This document shows positions 51,060-61,711 of a stretch of 64,000 nt of DNA, in pieces. Made by a program: the position numbers and the translations under genes. Below the pieces are notes generated by a model. It was not told the DNA's origin and did not search any database. It saw only the letters and a list, made by a program, of their open reading frames with translations. This stretch comes from Nymphaea colorata (taxonomy: Eukaryota; Streptophyta; Magnoliopsida; Nymphaeales; Nymphaeaceae). Where the stretch lies: contig NC_045149.1 in the NCBI RefSeq assembly GCF_008831285.2, forward strand, positions 10,194,417-10,258,416, written 5' to 3'. Every line of letters starts with the position of its first letter. The first letter of the stretch is position 1.

Positions 51060-52205
51060 TGTAATAACCATCTAGGTAAGTGGGAACCACTTGTTCATTG
51101 GTTTCAATGTACATTTCATTTTTATAGATCATAAACATTGTAAGCTGATTGATCGTATGGGTATACGAGAAATATGCATCTCCTTCCCCTCAAGTCAAAC
51201 TTGTGGTTTTTGTGAACATTATAGGCATAACACATGCATAAAAAAACACACATACATTTATAGTTCGGTGCACATTTGAATAAAACTTCACATGGAGTTT
51301 TATTATTTAATGCGTTTGATGGTAATTAATCTATTGATAATGTATGCAGCAATGATGACACATTCTCCTCAAAACTTTATGGGAAATTTAGCTTGACTTA
51401 ATGCTTGTGCCATGTTTAGGAGGTCTTTGTGCTTGCGTTCTACCACACAATTTGTTTGTGGTGTGGCAACATAACTATGCTGATGATCAATCTTTTTTTC
51501 ATGATCTCTTGTGGAAAAACTTCAGTCTCATTGTCATTTCTAAGAGTTTTACTTCTAGTTTGAAATTGGTTTTCAACAAGTGCGACAAAATTTTTAATGC
51601 CTCCAAAAACTTCATATTCATATCTCATATGATAAATCCTTGTAGATCGAGAAAAGTTGTCAACTATAGTTAAAAAATATTGTGCACCAATCAATAAAGG
51701 CATGCAATAACCTTCACACACATCACAATGAATTAAGTCAACAGTAGGGTTGCACACGAGCCGAGTCGAACCCAAGTTTGGCCAGCTTGAGCTTGACTCG
51801 GCTCAAAAAACTCGAGCTCGGCTCGAACTCGACTCGATCTCCTTATAGCAAGCTCGAGCTCGACTCGACTACACAAAATCGAGCTCGAACTCGGCTCATT
51901 TAACCTATTTACTCGTGTAACTCGTTTAACTTGTGTAACTTGTGAAACCGGTTTTGGCAATATTATATAGAATACCGGTTTGCGAGTCAAGTCGAGTATA
52001 AACGAGTTGAGTTCCTAAAACTCGAACTTGACTCGTTTATCGTTTCGAGTATCTTTGTAAGCTCGAACTCAGCTTGTTTATAAACAAGTCGAGCAAAAGC
52101 CGAGTTTTTTCGAGCGAGTTTGAGTTGAGCACGAGTTGGCTCGGCTCGTTGTGCAGCCCTAGTCAAAAGTAGCACAAGTTGAAGTAAAAAAGAAAAACTG
52201 GAACA
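51060..52205 (-). mobile_element. Ty1/copia integrase fragment carrying a nested insertion
   Basis: On the minus strand the copia integrase core is recognisable. It includes a LIHCDV segment near 51745, YFLTIVDNFSR, a FGECVIIAAYIINRL segment near 51345, and a C-terminal stretch resembling the YEVLF..PPNY and LGY parts down to about 51110. Several stops and frameshifts show it is dead. It is interrupted at 51746-52160 by a 415-bp element. No LTRs were found here. Confidence 0.8.
51746..52160. mobile_element. 415-bp Mutator-like MITE nested in a copia integrase
   Basis: The ends are AGGGTTGCACACGAGCCGAG and, in reverse complement, AGGGCTGCACAACGAGCCGAG. The element is flanked by a 10-base direct duplication, AGTCAACAGT (51736-51745) and AGTCAAAAGT (52161-52170), with one mismatch. 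Taking out the element and one duplicate restores the interrupted integrase frame, which confirms both boundaries. A 9-10-base duplication suggests the Mutator superfamily. The interior is almost entirely CTCGAGCTCGACTCG-type words. It has no coding capacity. Confidence 0.85.
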
Positions 52206-52776
52206 TGTTCCAGCAGGAAGGGAGAAAATGGAGGTATTTTCAAAATCCTTGTTACTGATAAACGTGCTAAAAGCCCACAATAGAAAGAAGGAAAAGGTTG
52301 AATAAAAAATGTGATCGTGTATTGAGTACTGGCTCAGAGCAAGAAGTAATGGCATCATGGTTATAGATGAATGCACAGGACCATATGTAGTATAGCTTGC
52401 CATCGGGATGCACATGATTTCTTGAATCATAAAGGGTGGATCAAATTATATAGTACAGATATTCAAGTGATGAAAATGAGCAGTAGAAGCATAGAAACTG
52501 AATATATAATCAATGGTCAGTCAACCCATATCCAACTTGCCTCATTTCAGTGTCCATGCATGTTGGACCTCTTGCTTTGGGCTTTACCGACTTGCCGCAT
52601 CCATGTTTCAAAACTCATAAAACATCACAGAACATCACTGAATATATCACTCACATGCTGTCCAACATTGACTCAGTTTACACAATTTTCAAACATCTTA
52701 GCATGCCACCAATCAAAATATGTAACTGGCCATCAACACAATCACATACAAATGTGAAGGATAATATGATACTTAC

Positions 52777-52862
52777 CCAAGTAACATTGAGGAGTTCAGA
52801 ATCAATGTCTTTTGGGCGAAAAAGGCCTAAGACTCCATGGAACAAAATAGTATGAAGTATGC
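52777..52862 (-). pseudogene. ATG101: Orphan ATG101-like exon
   Basis: The minus strand reads an acceptor (gatgcag), 86 coding bases in phase, and a donor (GTAAGT). The 28 codons include ILHTILFH, GLFRPKDIDSEL and a VTW ending. These align with the second conserved block of plant ATG101 (LHT..FHRALGL.RPKDID.EL..TY). ATG101 is a HORMA-fold subunit of the ATG1/ATG13 kinase complex that starts autophagy. A phase-1 codon completed by the first two bases gives the expected Cys before ILHT. I found no other ATG101 exon in the window on this strand, so this is a captured fragment, a pseudogene, or an exon of a gene with very long introns running beyond the window. Confidence 0.6.
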
Positions 52863-54578
52863 CTGCATCAGTTCCACACAGCATTTGTCAAAATTCATCA
52901 AGCACACATTAAATACTGAATATGGATCATCATTAGGTGCATAGGTAAGCAAAGAAAACAACTGCATAATAAAAGCACATCCTACTTTAAGTATAAAACA
53001 AACAGCTGAACAAATGCTTACTGTTCAATTCTTCATACAATGCCTACACTTACAGCCCTTTGTGAACAGAGTACATGCGGAAAAAATGAGCTGCACCCTT
53101 AGAGAAGGGGGAGAACTAGTTTCTTAGTAGTATAAGAAATGGTGATATGGATATTTATCCCATGAAATTTTAGAACCATCAAGGTTCAGGTAGTTTAACA
53201 GCCTCAAATACTATATGGTGGCAGACATGTATAGATTCTCGTCTTCAAACACGGCCTACCTTTGCAAAACTGACCATCCAAGTGGAACTGTCCAACTATG
53301 ACCCTCTACTGACTGAACCGGACTGATAAGGAGTCCTCCCAATGCTGCTGTATGCATCCTGATGATTGGTGCTCTGGTAACCATTGAAATATCCACCTCC
53401 TCCTTTTTGTTTTTTAGTAATATTTTGCAGAAGCTTGAATTATCAACCAACAAAAACAATGACATAGCAGCTCGGAAAATTCCTGGCGACCAAGAAAGCT
53501 GTTAGGATAACTAAGATATTCGAGCTTTCACCTCAAATGAAGCATATATTTTATTTAAAAAATAGTTCAAATTGTATGGGACAGTCAAGATGGCAGGGTA
53601 GATAGAAATGATTAGAAGAAGAGGGTTTCAAATGCTAGAAGAAGAGGGTTTCAAATGCCCTAAAATCAGACCTAGTTTCAAAATGTATCGAAAGAAAAGG
53701 ATATAAGCATGTTCTTGCTAGCGTAGCTTTGAATTGTTGTCATAAGAAGCACATTAAACATGATGCAATCTCATTTGCACTCGCTGCCATATAGAACTGA
53801 AAAAACACAAAGGCAGTAAAACCAGCGCTAGATAGACAAAACATTTGATAAATATAATCAGCACAATTCATTTAACAAATAAGAAATTTGTAATCACATT
53901 ATTTCAAAAGCAAAACAAGAATTCTGGAGAAACTACCATGCTCAGTAAAGCTTCCTCCGACGACAAAGACAAAACTTGTTAGCAGATGATGAAGACAAAA
54001 CTTGGAAGACCACGGTATATGAACATCGACCATAGAAGCTTAATGAAACAAGTTCAGATACTTTTGCTTAAGGTTAAAAGCATGTAAAACTTAGAGGCAC
54101 GCGATCTACTGGATTGGTTAAAATGGCAATACAATGGGTGTTGAAAGCATTAATGAAGAAGATATGCAACTTCAAGTGAAACAACTTGGGGACCACACTC
54201 CAATGTAGAGTTGAGGATACAAATTATTTGATTGCTAAGAGCAACAAACAAGCAAGGAAAAATTATCTTCCAAAAAATTTTGCCAATGCATAACTTATTG
54301 TATCAACAGGGAGTATAACCAACACCATAAAACAGTATCAGTATCACCAAACTAATAGCAGAAAAATGAGGACAACAGGCTACATTTCTCAGTCTTCATA
54401 GTGAAGTGCAATTAGCCATGGAAGTAGCAGAAGGAGCATGTTTATCATTTCAAAAGAAAAGTCTGAACTATTACAGGTCGTTGGGCATTTCTATGGATAT
54501 CATCTGCAGAAGCCTTCAAAAGTATCAGGTACTCAAACAAACACAAGATCTACATAGTGTCAACGGTTTCCCATCAAT
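52863..54578. other. Intergenic DNA of genic appearance
   Basis: A Gly/Ser/Tyr-rich minus-strand open stretch at about 53405-53300 (see findings) and a 23-base tandem repeat at 53614-53658 are the only features noted. No complete gene is seen. Confidence 0.4.
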
Positions 54579-57500
54579 CACTACAACAAGTAGGGGCCTT
54601 CGCACCTTTTAAGCTACAATAGGCTCAACATCCAGCGCATCTTAGAAGATAAACAAAGACAGACCAAGATGTCAAGCAGACTAGCCCAACAAGTGTAGGT
54701 TGGGTTGGACTTGGTCTTTGAACCCTTCCCCAACTTCGTTTTTTAATAGATCATATTTGATAATGTTGTGGCATGGGCTGACCAGGCTACAGACCTTGTC
54801 ACCCTATACATATTTAACATCACCATACAAATATATCATTAACTTCAAAGGTGTTTTGCTGCATATTTGGACATATTAATGTTGGCATTAATAAGCATAA
54901 CAAATCTCAGTGAATGAAGCCAATCAAGAGAGAGACACTACTTACAATTGAAATCATGTGCCCCTTTTTTAGAGGAGATAAAATAGAAAGGATTTAACCA
55001 TAACATCAAGGGGTTGACAAGAAATTAAGATAGTAAATTAAAGGATTTGTCACTGACACGTGCAACGAATAGAGGATGAGCACACCGGTACAAAATTGTC
55101 TTTGGAATGATTGCTTTTTTATCTAAACTTTGTATATGACTTATTCTATTCTACAAAAAATCCTAAATTATCTATTCAAAATGGATCATAGGTCAGCAGC
55201 CCACTTCTTCTCTTCAACCAAGATCGATACCTCTAAATCTCAATGCAACATAATATGAATCCTGTAACTTAAAAATGATTAGCAAGTCCTATCCTCTGAG
55301 AAAGAATTACCGTAACACTTGATAGAAAAATATGCAGATATAGAGGGAAGAATGACTCATTGTTTGCATCCCTAAAATTTAGTTTAGTTTTTGGAATGTT
55401 TTAGAAATATAAAATTTTATTTTTGAAATGAAAAGAAACATGACTCACTCGTCGGTATGAGGATTGACAATTCCCGTACCTTTTACCAGGGGTAACCAAT
55501 TCAAGGGCTATACTTATTCTTGATACATTTCATTTTTACTTAAACATCTTCTTCATTTTAGATGCGGTGTAGTATTTGGAAATAATGTTGAAGATTTGAT
55601 GTTCCAAATTTTTGAATGAGAAAGTTTTGAAGAATCATTCGAGAATATAAACTATTTTGATTTAAGAGATTTTGAATCGAGAAATTTTTACAAATATCAT
55701 TTGGAAACCTTTGGAAGATAATATAGGTATTTTGAGATTACGTTTTGACGTCGATTTAGTGTTTTCTTAAAAATTTAAGTAGATTTAAGATTTTGCTCTA
55801 ATTCGGTTACAACCTAACTAGAGCTCTATCTCATCTTGCTAAGTTCTTTTAGATATATGTCTTCGTGAATTCCACTAGTGAATGTGAATGCATGAATGTG
55901 TTGATTCTATATGCTTGAAAGCAAATTATTCATTTCTAATATATCATTCTTCTAAAGAAATCTCTATCAGTACATGCATCTAGATTTATTTACATATTTG
56001 TTCTAAATATTCTCATGAAAAGAAAAAAATATTTGTAAGTAAAATGGAGTTGTATACCATCTAGCATAATTATAATATTGGGTTATTACTTGAGCTTTTG
56101 TTTAGTAAAGTTGATAAATGAAAATTAAAATTTTAGGTCTTGGGAAAAAAGTACTCGAAAGAATGAAAAAAAAAGAAGGAAAGATTTTAACTCAAATGGA
56201 ATATGAAGAAAGAGAAAGAGATTTTGAAAAGGAAGAAAGAAAACTTTTAAAGAGAGATGAGTGTATAAGTGTGTGTATATAGTTGAATAAACATACATAT
56301 ATGAAAATTTATACAAAAAAAAAGATCTTAAATCTTAGAGAAGAGAGAGAGTAGAAGATTTTAGAGAGAGATAGAGAAACATATATATATATATATATAT
56401 ATATTAAAGTTTGTAAAAAGAATATATTATCTCGAAGAGAGAGAAAATTGAATACACATATATACTTATTTATACATACATGTATATGAAAATTTATAAA
56501 GAAATATATTAAATCATAAAGACATGAAGATAAAGAGAGGTATTCATGTGCATGTACACACATACAACATGTATGTATGCATATGCATTCATGAAAAATT
56601 AAAATTAAGAGGTAACTTAGAGCATATCTGACTTCGATTTTTTTATAGGTTGGAAAGGAACTTGAGCTCATGCAAGAGCCAATGATAAGTGTTCAAGGCC
56701 TCATTGATGAGAGTTCTTATTTTCAAAATTCTTTTGAAAACATGATTCCAAATATTTTCATATATAAGCATAAAAAATAGTCATTTTTTCTATTACAAGA
56801 AAATTTATTTCTTCCACCATTAGATATGAAAGAAAATCAAGCATACATGAAATGAAAAGTCAATAACGTATGAAAACTCTTATTAGAATTTCTAACTAGG
56901 TGATAAAAGAAATGCTAAACATGAAAATGTTATGAAGATGCAATGTACACATTCGTAAGGGGGTTTCTCGAGTTGGATAAATCCCAACCTCAAAGTTCAA
57001 CAAAAAAATAATAAAGGAATCTCAACTCAAGCATTCATTCTTACCATCCATTCATATATAAACAAGAAAAATCAATCAACTACTCATGAACAACATCTCA
57101 ACACAAAGCACATTTTTAATGGAAGAGAAACATATTTTGATCTTAGAATGAAATATTGTTTCACTTTCTCATGCTCTCCCAGTGCACTCAAGAATGGAGA
57201 GGAGATTTGAGAGCTATCTTGTATGACCGTGAGGGGATGAAGAAGAAAGAAAAAAAGAAAAGAAAATGATTGAAATATTGATTACATTCATCTAATGTGA
57301 ATGATTTTTGAAAATAAGTTTCATTCTACGGATGATTTTAAAGCTTCTTTAAATGAAGCTCCAAGTTGTTGAAGATTTCTCTCCAAGAAACCTCATCGTG
57401 CTCCCTTGCATTGTGAAAGTTGAAAAAACTTGCTTCAAGGTTGGAGAAGAAAAAGAATATAAGAAAAGAGAAATGAGGAGAGGACTAGGGAAAACTCTAA

Positions 57501-59548
57501 GTCTTCATATGCGAAAATATAGAAGATTTTTCAAGAGTTACCTCATCTCCAAGAGGAAAGATTTTAAGGTATTTATAGGGAGTTTTGAAACAAAAACTCA
57601 AAATTTGGGTTTTTTCATAATTTAATAATATTTTCATGCAAATTTCAAGTATTTTTGAATATTTTTATTTTTTAGGTTTTGACCAAATGGGATTGGCCCT
57701 TAGCCCTGCAAACACCCCTTTGGGGGTGTGGGCAGGGCTAATGCCCACCCATTAGGCCAAAACCACCCCCTTGAGGCAGTTTTTAACCCAAAAGGTGGTC
57801 TGCACCGTGCGCAGGCCTTGCCTCAGTTGGCCGTGTGTGACCGTGCTGCCAGGTGACAATGCTGGCATTGACGTGCTTGGCGCGGCCGTGTGCCTCGGCC
57901 AGAGCGCAAGGCTTGGCGTTGGGCACGCGTGAGGGGGGTGGGAGAAATGCCCCATTATTAGTTTGTTTTGGTCCAATAAAAGGTGGCTTTTGCTTCCCTA
58001 GCCTTCAAGGAGTCCCACACATAAAAAAGACATAAAAATTATTTTTTTAAATACATATTTTAAAGGGTAAAATAGTATTTCTTCATTTTGAGTGATTTTG
58101 GGCTCGTTTTAGATCTGGATTGGGTTTGCTTGGTCGCTAATGCGTTCTAATCAATGCCCAAGGGTCAAATCAATGATTGGATGAGTAGTTTAGGCTCAAA
58201 GCATATTTTTGGCACAAAATTGATATGCAAAACAAAGGGAAGGTCAGTGCATGCACGCACGGCGCTTGATAGTATCGAAATTTGTTATTTTGGTCTCGAC
58301 TTTGGCTTTTCAGTTAAAATTATCTATTTGGATCCAAACTTTAGTTTTGGATCTAATTTGGATCTGAGAGCGGTTTTATGGGTCCGTTTTCCTAGTTTGG
58401 ACTTGATTTCATTCGTGGGGTTCAGTCACGGACTTTGGCTTCATATTTCGGATCAAGGAGAACATTTTTGATCAAGGACTTGGATTTAAATCTGAATTTT
58501 GGTCTAATTAAGTTTGGTTTTGGTTTTAAATCTTGCATTTGGACTCAAATATGGGCCTAGGGATCCGTTTTGGATTGAATGGTCATGAATTAGACTTGGG
58601 TATGGACATAGAAATCTGTCTTAGGTCTAGGGTCAAGATTTGAATTTGAGTGTAGATTTAGAAGTCTGTTTTGAGCCGAGCTTGGGCTTAGGGTCCAAAA
58701 TTAGATCCAAGTTTTTGTAAAAAATGGTTGAAATAACTGAGAAACTTGTTTGAGTAAAATGGAATATAGCCTTTTAGAAAACTTTGGTGACGACACTCAT
58801 AAAGTCATCCACATGAAGCTTCCTTGTGCTGGAGAAGATGATCTAAGGAGAAGGATTACTACTACTTCGCCTTGTCCATCTTAGAGAAGTCGATTCTCGG
58901 CTTCAAGATTCTGGGCGATCAAGCAAATCAAAAGACTGGCGTGAGAAGGATTGCAGTAGTAGAAGAACGAGTAAGGAAAAAGCCAATGGAAATCAGCATG
59001 AAGCATGCAAGATTTTCGCGGGAATGTTTCCCTAACGCATGACAAGACTGCGTTTGGAAATAGACCACGCATTCGGGTTCTTCCTAACGCAGAAGTGCCC
59101 TGCATTTGGAAAGAGAGGTGATTTCCCTAACAAAAGAAAACTTGCGTTTGTAAATCCCTATGTGCTTCTCTATCACAAGCCCCTTCTTGCATTAGTGAAG
59201 CCGATATATCCAAAAGTTTTCCCGACGCAAAATTTAGTTTTGTTGGTAAAAGATGCCTTGTCCAAGCTTTTCCTTACGCATTCACGCTTTGCATTGAAGA
59301 AAACACATTTACCAGTGCAGTCTGGGAATGCGTTGGAGAAAGCTCATACTAACCGCCACGTGCTCCATATTTGCGTTGCTATATACCATCATTTTAGTGG
59401 CGCATATTTGTGGCAAATGCAAATAATGTCATTGAAAGGGATCACCGTCTCTAGTTTCAATGGCACTATTTGTGGCATATGTTGTTCACCACTAAATACT
59501 TTCAACGACACTTCATGAGTGCCACTGAAGATAAATATTTTCGTAGTG
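54579..59548. mobile_element. Possible CACTA-type element
   Basis: The left edge reads CACTACAACAAGTAGGGGCC. The right edge ends ATTTTCGTAGTG, whose reverse complement is CACTACGAAAAT. CACTA...TAGTG ends with CACTACAA-like starts are the hallmark of plant CACTA elements. Subterminal repeated words (TTCCCTAACGCA and its inverse TGCGTTTGGAAA; TTTGTGGCA twice) occur within 600 bases of the right end. Against this, the flanking triplets differ (AAT and AAG), inverted identity is short, and no transposase is seen in the 5 kb. The two ends may be unrelated. Confidence 0.35.
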
Positions 59549-60750
59549 AAGGATGCCCTCCTTCAGTCATCAGGCTGTGCTCCAAGTGCTACAACCATCC
59601 AATGCAACCACCATCTTGTGCACTCACCCTTCTTCCAAAAGAGTAGCATTATATTTTATTTGCCTATCATAACCTTCCCAGCTACCTACATTGGCTGGCG
59701 TAGGTGGAGCCAAAAGTTTCTGGCTAACGGGCGCTAGCAATGAGAATTTTCTCTGGGTTGTGCGGGTTTCCACACCTTCCCCCATCCATTGTAATTGGCG
59801 AGGCGAGCTACCTAGCCGACCTTTGGCTGCCCTCCTCAGCATGGTTGCAGCTACTTGCCCAGGGTAGTGTGACCTTCCTCTTAGGCTCTTTTGGTGAGCC
59901 TAGCCACAGCTGCCCACCATGGCTCATGATCATTGGCTACACCCTTTTGCTGTTGCTGGTCAAGGCCATACACCCAAGGGCCTGGCCTCTGGCTGTGCCC
60001 CAATCACAACCAACACCAAGGTTTACAGTTGTTGGCTACACGTCTTTAGTGATGTTAGGCATGGCTGCACGCTACTGGCGGAGCCTAAATTGCATGGCCT
60101 TGGGCCTTACAGCCCCCATGGCCCTGGCCTCCAATAGCCCTTGCCCTTAGAGGCTTAGTGTTTTTCGTGCATTGGCCTAGGCAAGCCAACACCCTTGGCC
60201 CTTATTGCAAGTATCGCAACTGCGACCAATTGAGTTTCAATATTTAGCTTTTCATTTGCAATGACTGAAACATATTCAAGGACTCAATAGCTGACACAAT
60301 GCACCACTTTGAGAGAAAGTCATGAGATTGAACTCTATGGCAAGTATTGTTCTTGTATTGTCAAAGCTGATTGCTGTCAAATGGGTAGAGAAAAAGTAAG
60401 GATTTATTATCATGTATGGTGGAAGAATTTTCCCCGTCACATATACTCATAAAACGGTTAGGCAAAATTTGTAACTTGGTACCCTCGATTAACATGCCTT
60501 AACTTGATATCTGAAATGAGTTGATCACATTGGTCTCTCTCTTCTTTTAATTGACAGTGACAAGTTGTAGAATCGGTGCTAATAGTTCATTGAGGGAAAA
60601 GGTGAGATCATTAACTAATACTAAGATAATACTGTCCAGTTTGTTTTCCTATGCAAGAATACGAAAGACGAAAGTTGATTAAATAGGTTGCAGTCAACAA
60701 GTAATAATATGTCTTATAAGTGTGTAACCATATACATTTACATATGTATT
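59549..60750. other. Intergenic DNA with a GC-rich block
   Basis: From 59720 to 60150 the sequence is GC-richer and open on the plus strand (59740-60150) but resembles no known protein. Repeated GGCTACA/TTGGCTACAC words suggest repeat-derived sequence. No gene is called. Confidence 0.35.
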
Positions 60751-60973
60751 GATAAGGATTATGCTCATTCAAAGGAGAAAAATCAAGAGTCATTGAGAAA
60801 CTAAAGGAGGTAAATTAGTATGGATAATATTCCATAATATTATGAAATATCATCTTGTAAATTTGTTGCAATATCACCATATCTCTATTGTAACCGAACA
60901 AATCAAAATCTTTATATTTTGAAGGTGACCTTTCTTGCTCAACATCGCAAGCAAGAGTTCCTTGCCCATTTGT

Positions 60974-60976
<3 letters not shown>

Positions 60977-61027
<51 letters not shown>
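60977..61027. repeat. (CT)n microsatellite inside the left LTR
   Basis: A CT array of about 25 units lies near the 3' end of the left LTR. Confidence 0.9.
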
Positions 61028-61031
<4 letters not shown>

Positions 61032-61544
61032 ACCATTTTCATGGTATTTGAGCCCTTGCACTCACAGCACCATGCCCTCTTCCTCCTCTACCCAGTGGAA
61101 CACTACTATTATATCCTTGGTCTCAGTCAAGTTGAACAAGGATAACTATCCTTGGTCTCAATCAAGTTGAACAAGGACACCCGCTCCATGACGGGTTCCT
61201 TGAAGCCTCGAGTCTTTGCTGCCATTCGGCCCACCATCCCAATCATGAACTGCATGCTTTAAGGAAGCAAAGGATGTCCCACATTGGCAATCGGCAATGG
61301 AGAAAGAAATTGCTGCCTTGTAGTGAAATCAAACGTGGGATCCAGTACCACACAGACCAGAATACGATGTCAATGGTATCAAATGGATTTTTATCGTCAA
61401 ACACAATTCAGATGGTCTATTGATCAACATAAGGCACAACTAGTTGCTTGAGGATTTCTTCAAGAGGTGGAGTTGTCTATGACGAGACATTTAGTCTCAC
61501 AATCAATCCCAGTACCATTTGAGTTATTTTTATTCTCACAGTTA

Positions 61545-61711
61545 GGGGCGGAGGCAGGTGTGGGTCATTCCCACACAGACCCACAAAAAACACTTATTTT
61601 TACATTGAAACTTCAAAACAATTTTTCTCATTTACATGTTGATGCACCTTAAAATTTTAAATTTATTATTAGTGCCCCTTAATCAAAAATTTCTGGCTCC
61701 GACCCCATTTA
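61545..61711 (+). repeat. Short interspersed repeat (GGAGCC family), copy 2
   Basis: It starts GGGGCGGAGGCAGGTG and ends TTCTGGCTCCGACCCC, and parallels the copy at 17335-17512 in opposite orientation. It interrupts the copia reverse transcriptase between the segment near 61530 and the one near 61715. ACAGT lies next to both ends and may be part of a short target duplication. Confidence 0.6.

Noticed and set aside
53614-53658. CRISPR-like repeat array
   Set aside because: It is only a two-copy 23-base tandem repeat without spacers in a plant nuclear sequence.
59740-60150. 136-codon open frame on the plus strand
   Set aside because: It resembles no protein, is composed of recurring GGCTACAC/CTGGCC words in a GC-rich block, and lacks splice or promoter context.
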